DNA of 12,869 nucleotides, taken from NCBI GenBank assembly GCA_964569425.1, contig CAZMVD010000120.1, positions 1-12,869 of the forward strand, given 5' to 3'. Positions 1 to 5,194 of this stretch are shown here, piece by piece (the stretch's first letter is position 1; the number at the start of each line of letters is the position of its first letter). The stretch comes from JACQXM01 sp964569425 (GTDB lineage: Bacteria > Planctomycetota > Phycisphaerae > UBA1845). Both the position numbers and the translations under genes were made by a program. The notes beneath the pieces were generated by a model. It was not told the origin of the DNA. It did not search any database and worked only from the letters and a program-made list of their open reading frames with translations.

Positions 1-452
1 CACCCGGCTCCTTGATGCGCACCCAGGCGAGATCCAACTCCGTGTCGCGCGCCACCAACTCGGCCTCCTTGCCCTCGGTGTCGTCGCCGATGAGTACCTT
101 GAGGTCGGTGGGCGTGGCGCTCATCTCGCCGCCGAAGCGGCCCATCATGCGGCTGAACATCGCGGTAAACCCGCCCAGTTGCGTGTTCGAGCACAGCACC
201 ACCCCCTTGGAATCGATGAGCACGCCGCTGANNNNNNNNNNTCTCGCTTTCCTGATCGCCCATGCCCCCCATCATGCCGCCCATCGAGACCTTGAGCACG
301 AACTTGACGGTCACCACGGCGGGGGCCTTCTCCTTAAGCAGCTTTCGATAAGCCGCCTCGTCGGCCCGCGCCGCGCCGCCCGTCGCAATCAGGGCCGCAA
401 CCAGGCAACCCAGCCGAACACTTCGCCTGATGTGAAGCAGGAACTTGCGCAT
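1..452 (-). CDS. HtrA-like trypsin-fold paralogue without the catalytic His (5' part, cut by left edge and an N gap)
   Basis: The visible part is the first 70 residues, an assembly gap, and 76 more residues. Residues 1-30 form a signal peptide ending in ARA, so the product should be periplasmic. After the gap the protein reads SGVLIDSKG, then LCSNTQL, then TELDLAWVRI. These align with the HtrA blocks GSGxIIxxxG, TNxHV and DLAVLKI. The catalytic Asp is kept (DLAW), but the His position falls in TQL, so the protein is probably not an active serine protease; the Ser region is off the window. Two Met-rich stretches flank this core: SMGGMMGGMG at residues 56-65, and seven residues holding three Met after the gap. 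ATG at 452 is supported by GAGGAG 7 nt upstream, inside the end of the preceding htrA gene. The two genes are 4 nt apart, so they are co-transcribed and probably translationally coupled. I believe similar His-less, Met-rich proteins occur in Planctomycetota, but that is from memory. Confidence 0.72.
   Translation of the reverse strand, partial: MRKFLLHIRRSVRLGCLVAALIATGGAARADEAAYRKLLKEKAPAVVTVKFVLKVSMGGMMGGMGDQESEXXXXQRRAHRFQGGGAVLEHATGRVYRDVQPHDGPLRRRDERHAHRPQGTHRRRHRGQGGRVGGARHGVGSRLGAHQGAG
232..241. other. Assembly gap (10 N)
   Basis: A run of ten N interrupts the HtrA-like gene. Taken literally, 10 bases shift the frame: the HtrA-like sequence before and after the gap joins only if the true length is a multiple of 3. 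The run is therefore most likely a placeholder rather than a measured gap. By comparison with HtrA spacing, only a few residues seem to be missing. Confidence 0.95.
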
Positions 453-456
453 CGGT

Positions 457-2622
457 TTACTCCTCGCTGTCTTCGGCCTGGTCGCTGACCTCGGCCTTGG
501 GGCTCCAATCCGGTTCCACGTACTGGAAATGCGTGCGCACGCCGCGCAGGACCACGAACACCACCCGCGTGGGCTTGCGTTTGGTAATGTCCTCCATGGC
601 GGCGCGATACTCGTCCAAACTGGTGATGGCGCGGTCGTCAATCCGCTGGATCAGGTCGCCCGGACGCACCCCGCCGAGCTGCGCCCATCCGGCCGACTCG
701 AGCTGCTGCACGATCACGCCGCTCACGTCGTCATCCCAGCGGTTTTCGTCGCGGTCGAAAAAGGTGATTTCGCGAACGACAATCTCGAAATCGCGATTTC
801 GGTCGCGCCGTGCCTCCTCGACGGTCATGCGCGTAGGTTCGAGCTTCACCACGATCTCCCGCTCCTCGGCGTCGCGCAGCACCGTCAGCTTCGCCTCCTC
901 GCCGATTTCCATCCGCCGCACCTGGCGGTGAAACAGCCCTGCGTCCTGCACGCCGCGCGGCTTAAGGCGCTCGCCATTGAGTGACAGAACGATGTCACCC
1001 ACGCGCAGGTCGCTCTCGGCCGCGGCCACGGTCCGCGGGTAGACACGGGTAACGCGAAAGCCGATGGCCTCGGGCTGGCCCATCTGCCGGGCCAGCTTGA
1101 CCACCACCGGTTGAACCGCCACGCCGATCCAACCCTTCGACACCTCCCGCGGCGGATCCACGTCCTTGTCGGGCTTGGGTTTGAGCAGCGTGAGGTTGTT
1201 CATCCCCCTGCGGTCGAACTCCACCAGCAGGTACTCGGGTAGCGTTTCCATTTCCATGATCCGGTCGTACCGCTCGATCAGCCCGGCGAGGTTGTGAATC
1301 GGTTCGCCGTCGATGACGCGGATCACGTCGCCGGAGGCGAGTGGCGGCTCGGCCAGTTCCGCCGGGCTGCCACTGCGCACGCTGTCCACCAGCACACCGT
1401 CGGTGCTGTCCAGCCGCCGTGACCGGGCCATGTTCTCAGTAATGTCCACGGCCACCATGCCCCAGGCGCGGAAGGCGGCCTCGTCGCCGCGATCCTTGGT
1501 CAGCTTCTCGGTGACCACCTGCGTTTCAGCCATCACGCCGCCGCGCTGATAAGCCACGCGCACGCTGGTGCCGATAGGGTAATCCGCCAGGCGCTTGAGC
1601 AGCGGCGGCACTTCCTCCGGAAACCACACGGTCACCGGATCGCCGTCGATGGCCAGAATCACGTCCCCGGCCCGTAGGCCTGCTTTTTCCGACGGGCCCT
1701 CACGGTCCAGTGAATTGACCAGCACCCCTTCCAGATACCCGGACTTCTTGATGGGCTTGAGGGTAATGCCCCACCAGCTTCGCGGTACTTCGTTGTGCTC
1801 GATGAGCTTGGCGGCCACGTCGCGCGCCACGTTGGATGGAATCGCAAAGCCCATGTCGCCGCCGAAGAAGGAGCCGCGGGTGTTGATGCCGATCAGCTCT
1901 CCTTTGAGGTTCACCAGCGGCCCACCGCTGTTGCCCGGGCTGATCGCCGCGTCGTGCTGAATCCAGCGATTGAACAGCCCAGTGCGCTGATCCTCGTCGA
2001 AGTACATGTCGTCCACGTCGTCGTCGCGCCCGGTCAGCATCCGTTCGGTGTTGGAGATAATCCCCAGCGTCACCGAGCGCGACAGCGCCCACGGACTGCC
2101 CATGGCCATCACCGTGTCGCCGATGATCATCTCTTCGGAATCCCCGAACTTGGCCACCGGCAGCGGCTGCGAACCGTCCTTGAGTTCGTCCAGGTTAAGC
2201 TTGAGTACCGCCAGGTCGGTCAGCGGATCCTCGCCCACCAGTTCGGCGGAAATCTCCTGCTTGTCGGCGAGCGTGCAGCGGAATTTCTTGCCCTTCTGTG
2301 CCACGTGGTAGTTGGTGAGCACGTATCCTTCGGGCGAGATGATGGTGCCGCTGCCCACGGCCTGCCCTTTGCGCTCCCGCCCGTCCCAGTAGCGCACCGT
2401 AATCACCTTGATATTCACCAGCGACGGAAACACGCGGTCGCGCGCCAGAGAGATCATCTCGCGAAGATCCTGGCGAAGTTGGTCCGCCTTCTCGACATTG
2501 GAACGTGGTGCTGCGCTCTCGCGCTGCGCCGGCGCTGCCGCAGTGTTTCCCAGGCACGCCAACGTACCTGCCAACACAATCAGACCACCCCGCAAGCGCC
2601 GGCTGCCGTTATTGATCAACAT
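457..2622 (-). CDS. HtrA/Deg family periplasmic serine protease with four PDZ domains
   Basis: This 721-residue protein is an envelope quality-control protease or chaperone that degrades misfolded periplasmic proteins. Residues 1-32 look like a signal peptide (basic RRLRGG, hydrophobic core, Ala-rich end). The trypsin-like domain spans about 55-275 and has the full catalytic triad: His106 in TNYHV, Asp136 in TDLAVL and Ser232 in GNSGGPL. Four PDZ-like segments follow, at about 283-373, 386-480, 497-595 and 610-698. Each has a recognisable core such as GLRAGDVILAIDG, ASGDVIRVIDGEP, RVGDIVLSLNGE and VRPGDLIQRIDD. Classical DegP and DegS have two and one PDZ, at about 475 and 355 residues, so this is a long form. 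The C-terminus is acidic. ATG at 2622 has AGGAG 10 nt upstream. It is the first gene of a two-gene operon, divergent from the metal-efflux cassette. The protease call is secure; I cannot assign it as orthologue of DegP, DegQ or DegS. Confidence 0.93.
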   Translation of the reverse strand: MLINNGSRRLRGGLIVLAGTLACLGNTAAAPAQRESAAPRSNVEKADQLRQDLREMISLARDRVFPSLVNIKVITVRYWDGRERKGQAVGSGTIISPEGYVLTNYHVAQKGKKFRCTLADKQEISAELVGEDPLTDLAVLKLNLDELKDGSQPLPVAKFGDSEEMIIGDTVMAMGSPWALSRSVTLGIISNTERMLTGRDDDVDDMYFDEDQRTGLFNRWIQHDAAISPGNSGGPLVNLKGELIGINTRGSFFGGDMGFAIPSNVARDVAAKLIEHNEVPRSWWGITLKPIKKSGYLEGVLVNSLDREGPSEKAGLRAGDVILAIDGDPVTVWFPEEVPPLLKRLADYPIGTSVRVAYQRGGVMAETQVVTEKLTKDRGDEAAFRAWGMVAVDITENMARSRRLDSTDGVLVDSVRSGSPAELAEPPLASGDVIRVIDGEPIHNLAGLIERYDRIMEMETLPEYLLVEFDRRGMNNLTLLKPKPDKDVDPPREVSKGWIGVAVQPVVVKLARQMGQPEAIGFRVTRVYPRTVAAAESDLRVGDIVLSLNGERLKPRGVQDAGLFHRQVRRMEIGEEAKLTVLRDAEEREIVVKLEPTRMTVEEARRDRNRDFEIVVREITFFDRDENRWDDDVSGVIVQQLESAGWAQLGGVRPGDLIQRIDDRAITSLDEYRAAMEDITKRKPTRVVFVVLRGVRTHFQYVEPDWSPKAEVSDQAEDSEE
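460..465 (-). promoter_or_regulatory. Ribosome binding site of the HtrA-like paralogue
   Basis: GAGGAG on the minus strand lies 7 nt before the ATG at 452 and overlaps the last codons of the upstream htrA gene. It fixes the start of the downstream gene and implies coupled translation. Confidence 0.75.
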
Positions 2623-2632
2623 GACCGTCGTA

Positions 2633-2637
2633 CTCCT
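2633..2637 (-). promoter_or_regulatory. Ribosome binding site of the four-PDZ protease
   Basis: AGGAG on the minus strand lies 10 nt before the ATG at 2622 and supports that start over internal Met codons. Confidence 0.65.
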
Positions 2638-2728
2638 GCCAGGTACCAGACAACCAGACTAGGTTCGCGAACTGCGAAAAGGCGTAACCGCGCCCCACCC
2701 CATCCAGAAACGAACCCACCCCGACCAT

Positions 2729-2757
2729 TGTCTACCCGACGAATTGCTGTTCGGCAA
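2729..2757 (-). promoter_or_regulatory. Weak candidate promoter of the protease operon
   Basis: On the minus strand, TTGCCG (2757-2752) and TAGACA (2734-2729) are separated by exactly 17 bp. The -10 match is poor (3 of 6); shifting it by two bases gives GACAAT (4 of 6) with a 19-bp spacer. Initiation here would leave a 5' leader of about 100 nt before the protease start. The -35 hexamer is the same as in the two other candidate promoters in this window. Confidence 0.25.
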
Positions 2758-2851
2758 GGCAACTTGGGGGGGCCAGCTTCCGGTACCCGGGCGGCCGATC
2801 AACAGCCGCCCTGCCGATCGCCTTTCGCCCCGGTTTCCCGTCTCCACGCGG

Positions 2852-2869
2852 GGCGGTTATTGAACCGCC
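2852..2869. repeat. Perfect inverted repeat, possible operator
   Basis: GGCGGTT and AACCGCC form a perfect 7-bp inverted repeat around the 4-nt centre ATTG. It lies about 87 bp upstream of the -35 box of the efflux cassette, between two divergent operons. It could be a binding site for a dimeric regulator or a small hairpin. No T-tract follows on either strand, so a terminator is less likely. I cannot match it to a known metal-regulator operator. Confidence 0.45.
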
Positions 2870-2955
2870 ACCTGGGAGCAGGGCCGAAACGGTGCTCAGA
2901 TTGTGAGAATCGATTGGTAACTCCTCCACACGCCAACCAATACGCTTCATTTCTC

Positions 2956-2984
2956 TTGCCGATGTACCCAGGGAGGGCTAGAAT
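2956..2984 (+). promoter_or_regulatory. Candidate sigma-70-type promoter of the efflux cassette
   Basis: TTGCCG (2956-2961, 4 of 6 to TTGACA) and TAGAAT (2979-2984, 5 of 6 to TATAAT) are spaced by 17 bp, the optimum for the housekeeping sigma factor. Transcription would begin about 7 nt after the -10 box, near 2991, so the message would start at or within a few bases of the ATG at 2994. The first gene would then be leaderless or nearly so. Confidence 0.5.
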
Positions 2985-2993
2985 CGAGGGATC

Positions 2994-3383
2994 ATGTGGC
3001 GCTTATTGGCCATTCTCGGGTTGACGCTGCAGTCGTGGGCTTCGCTCCCGGCCTGTACCTGCGAATCCCGGGAAGACAAGCAGCCCGGTTCCGGGCGCTG
3101 CTGCTGTTGCTGCTGCGGCGGTAGTTCCACTCCCAGCGACGCCACCGGCTTCCGGCGACCCGCTAGCGCCTGCTCCTGCGCAGAACCCGCTACAACTGCA
3201 CCGGTCGCACCTGCCCCCGTAACGGCGGGCGCCCCGGATCAGGCGGCCGGCCAGGCCGCGGTTTTGGTTATTGACGCAGACTGCGGCATGACCGGTTTGT
3301 TTTCTTCCGCCCCGCCCGCGCGAGCGCACCCGCCGCCGGGGCATAACGACCGCCAGGCCCATCTTTCCCGCTGGCTGAAATAG
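2994..3383 (+). CDS. Small secreted Cys-rich protein with hexacysteine run, function unknown
   Basis: This 129-residue product matches no family I recognise. Residues 1-20 form a short signal peptide, with hydrophobic LLAILGLTLQ followed by SLPAC. Cys21 could be a lipidation site, although Pro at -2 is unusual, so secretion by signal peptidase I is an alternative. The protein has 11 cysteines: 21, 23, six in a row at 36-41, then 60, 62 and 97. A low-complexity Ala/Pro/Thr linker covers about 64-90, and the C-terminal part has several His. No strong ribosome binding site is seen; only GAGGG lies 3 nt before the ATG, which fits the near-leaderless promoter just upstream. The efflux-pump genes follow in the same direction after 220 bp. 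Binding of soft metals such as Cu(I) or Ag(I) is inferred from cysteine content and context only. A frame on the opposite strand overlaps it but has no signal peptide or recognisable domain. Confidence 0.62.
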   Translation: MWRLLAILGLTLQSWASLPACTCESREDKQPGSGRCCCCCCGGSSTPSDATGFRRPASACSCAEPATTAPVAPAPVTAGAPDQAAGQAAVLVIDADCGMTGLFSSAPPARAHPPPGHNDRQAHLSRWLK

Positions 3384-3603
3384 TCCCATCTTCTACTTGC
3401 ACCACCGCGTCACCGCGGGTCGGACGCCCCTTGTCGTCGCGCGCCATGGGTACGGTCTGCCGGCCCCCGTCGTTGCGCTCCCGATGTACTTCGCCATCCG
3501 TTGCGCGCCAGGCAAAGCGCCCTTACGGTACGCCGACCGGGCACGTCCCGGCCCATTGAAGTTGCTGCCTATATGAGACCGGTATCCTGACGGAGTTCAC
3601 TCC
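3384..3603. other. Gap between Cys-rich gene and outer membrane channel, with ambiguous open frames
   Basis: This 220-bp stretch holds the ribosome binding site of the next gene at its end. Several frames are open across most of it. A plus-strand frame runs 3379-3573, and an exactly codon-antiparallel minus-strand frame runs 3522-3268 with an internal ATG at 3447. Neither shows a recognised family. A 12-bp direct repeat with one mismatch lies at 3435-3446 and 3499-3510, and a 5-bp hairpin (CCGGG/CCCGG) at 3537-3551. No convincing second promoter or terminator is visible. Confidence 0.5.
3592..3595 (+). promoter_or_regulatory. Ribosome binding site of the outer membrane channel
   Basis: GGAG lies 8 nt before the ATG at 3604. 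The same frame is closed by TGA at 3574-3576, so this is the first available ATG and the start is well supported. Confidence 0.7.
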
Positions 3604-5190
3604 ATGAATCCCATCCGGAACTGCCCATGCGTACGTAGGCGCCGCCGCGCGCCCACCAGCTCGGCAGGGTTGGTATTAGCCGGCGTGGTAGTGTGCCCGC
3701 TGGCTCTGTCCGGCTGCGCCGCACCCAATGCCGACAATCACGTCCGCCGCGCCGCGGAATTGGTGGAAACTCACACCGGCGAGCGTCCCGCATGGCACGC
3801 GCCTTGGGATGAGTCCCCGCCGCCGTGGGACGGCGCCACCATGCTGGGTTGTGACGAAGCTGTGGCACTGGCGCTGCGCAACAACCGCGAGCTGCGCGCC
3901 GACCTGGAGACCATCGGCCAGGCTGATGCCGATCTGCTCCAGGCGGGACTGCTCCAGAACCCACGGCTCAACTTCATGGTCATGTTCCCGGAGACCGGCG
4001 GGCGGGCCATGCTGCGCAGCGCGGGCTTTCCCATGCAGGCACTCCAGGATTTGTGGCTCCGAAAGCCCCGGCAGCAGGCCGCCGATGCGGAACTTCAGCG
4101 CATCATTCTGCGCGTGGCCGACCGCGCGGTGGAAGCCGCCGCGGAGGTCAAGTCGCTCTACGCACGCATTCAGTTCGCACAGCGCGCCATCGAATTGATC
4201 CGCGAGAACATGGACGTGGTCGAACAGGCGCGGCGTCTGATCCTCACCCAACAGGCCGCGGGCAAGGCCACGTCGGTGGAAGCCAGCGTGGCGCATATTC
4301 GCTACTTGCGGCTGCAATCGGATCTGATGGCCACCGAAGCGGAATTCCGCAGTTTGAAGCGCCGGTTGCTGCTGATGATCGGCTTCCCCGCCGCCACGGA
4401 CGCCTGGCAGGTGCGGCCCGCCCATGAACTCCACGAACCACTTTCGCCGCTGCCCGACGAACCCGCGCTGGTCGCCGGCGCACAGGAACGACGCCTCGAC
4501 CTTCAGGCGTCGGAGTGGATGGCCCGTGCGGCGGAGCACGACTTCCTGCTGGCACGGCGCGAGGCCTGGCCGGAGGTGGCCGTGGGGCTCACCTTCGAGC
4601 GTTCGCCGGCACCCCGCTCGCAGAACCAGCAGCTCGCCGGACGGCTGGGCAATGCCGCCGTCCAGACCGCCGCCGGCAGCACACCCGAAGCGGCACCGCT
4701 CGCTCCGTTCGCACCCGGCGCGCGGGACGTGGATTGGATGGTGGGCCCGATGTTCGAGGTGGAACTGCCCCTGTTCGACCGCAACCAGGCGCAGATCGCC
4801 CGGGCCCTGCACGTCCTTCGCCAGCGCTTGAGCGAATACGACGCGGCCCGCCAGCGGATCACCGCCGCGGTGCGCGAATCGGCGGTGATGTACACACAGG
4901 CGCTGGAGCAGGTGCGCTTCTTCCGCGAGGTCATCCTCCCGGAGGTGCAGCGCAACCTCGAGGTCGTCCGGGAGTCATACCGCGCCGGCCGCGAGGACGT
5001 GACCGTCTTCCTGCAAGTCCAGGAAGACCTCATCATGACCCGGCTCAACACCCTGACCTTCTTACGTGACGCGCTGGTGACACTGGCCGAACTGGAGCGG
5101 CAGCTTGGCGGGCGACTGGAGCCCGCCATGCCGCCCGCCGCTGTCCCCACTGACTCGTCATCCTCCAACTACACCCATCAAGAGGACTGA
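3604..5190 (+). CDS. TolC-family outer membrane efflux lipoprotein (CusC-like)
   Basis: This 528-residue protein is the outer membrane channel of a tripartite metal efflux pump. A basic N-terminus and hydrophobic segment (about 21-35) lead to the lipobox LSGC with Cys38, so it should be lipid-anchored like CusC. Two outer-membrane-efflux-protein repeats follow. The first begins near residue 86 (AVALALRNNRELRADLE), with long heptad-like helices to about 255. The second begins near 297 (RRLDLQASEWMA) and includes GPMFEVELPLFDRNQAQIA at 381-399, the family motif at the second beta-barrel strand pair. Helices then run to about 500. An Ala/Pro-rich insert at about 345-372 and the overall length make it somewhat longer than the usual 420-480 residues. 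It ends 4 nt before the adaptor gene and is surely co-expressed with it. Substrate specificity is set by the neighbouring pump, not by this protein. Confidence 0.9.
   Translation: MNPIRNCPCVRRRRRAPTSSAGLVLAGVVVCPLALSGCAAPNADNHVRRAAELVETHTGERPAWHAPWDESPPPWDGATMLGCDEAVALALRNNRELRADLETIGQADADLLQAGLLQNPRLNFMVMFPETGGRAMLRSAGFPMQALQDLWLRKPRQQAADAELQRIILRVADRAVEAAAEVKSLYARIQFAQRAIELIRENMDVVEQARRLILTQQAAGKATSVEASVAHIRYLRLQSDLMATEAEFRSLKRRLLLMIGFPAATDAWQVRPAHELHEPLSPLPDEPALVAGAQERRLDLQASEWMARAAEHDFLLARREAWPEVAVGLTFERSPAPRSQNQQLAGRLGNAAVQTAAGSTPEAAPLAPFAPGARDVDWMVGPMFEVELPLFDRNQAQIARALHVLRQRLSEYDAARQRITAAVRESAVMYTQALEQVRFFREVILPEVQRNLEVVRESYRAGREDVTVFLQVQEDLIMTRLNTLTFLRDALVTLAELERQLGGRLEPAMPPAAVPTDSSSSNYTHQED
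5181..5186 (+). promoter_or_regulatory. Ribosome binding site that places the adaptor start at GTG 5195
   Basis: AGAGGA lies 8 nt before GTG at 5195, inside the last codons of the upstream gene. The frame is open further upstream to an ATG at 5105. Starting there would bury the signal-anchor behind 30 extra residues read from within the upstream gene, and that ATG has no comparable site. GTG at 5195 is therefore preferred. Confidence 0.75.
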
Positions 5191-5194
5191 TCCC

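Larger units (their letters stand above)
2623..2993. other. Divergent intergenic region between protease operon and efflux cassette
   Basis: These 371 bp separate the minus-strand protease operon from the plus-strand metal-efflux cassette. I see the protease ribosome binding site, a weak minus-strand promoter, a perfect 7-bp inverted repeat and a good plus-strand promoter close to the next start. Reading frames that cross the region are continuations of antisense frames from htrA or short and without family resemblance. I see no tRNA, CRISPR or insertion-sequence features. Confidence 0.7.

Noticed and set aside
2913..2941. ATTGGT / ACCAAT inverted repeat
   Set aside because: Arms of 6 bp with 17 bp between them are expected by chance at this length, and the arms do not extend.
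1795..3024. 409-codon plus-strand frame opposite htrA and running into the intergenic region
   Set aside because: It is antisense to the conserved protease and PDZ domains, shows no family resemblance and has Arg/His/Pro-rich composition typical of a shadow frame.
3003..3389. Minus-strand 128-codon frame opposite the Cys-rich gene
   Set aside because: It lacks a signal peptide or domain and is low complexity (Gly/Ala/Arg). The plus-strand frame has a clear signal peptide, an upstream promoter and fits the operon direction.
3562..3588. TTGCTG / TATCCT as an internal promoter before the channel gene
   Set aside because: The spacer is only 15 bp and both hexamers are weak.
3676..4812. 378-codon minus-strand frame opposite the TolC-family gene
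   Set aside because: The plus-strand gene has a lipobox, both efflux-protein repeats and the PLFDRNQ motif; the antisense frame has none of these.
5105..5194. Upstream ATG start for the CusB gene
   Set aside because: It would add 30 residues encoded within the end of the channel gene. GTG 5195 has AGAGGA at 8 nt and leaves a normal signal-anchor N-terminus.
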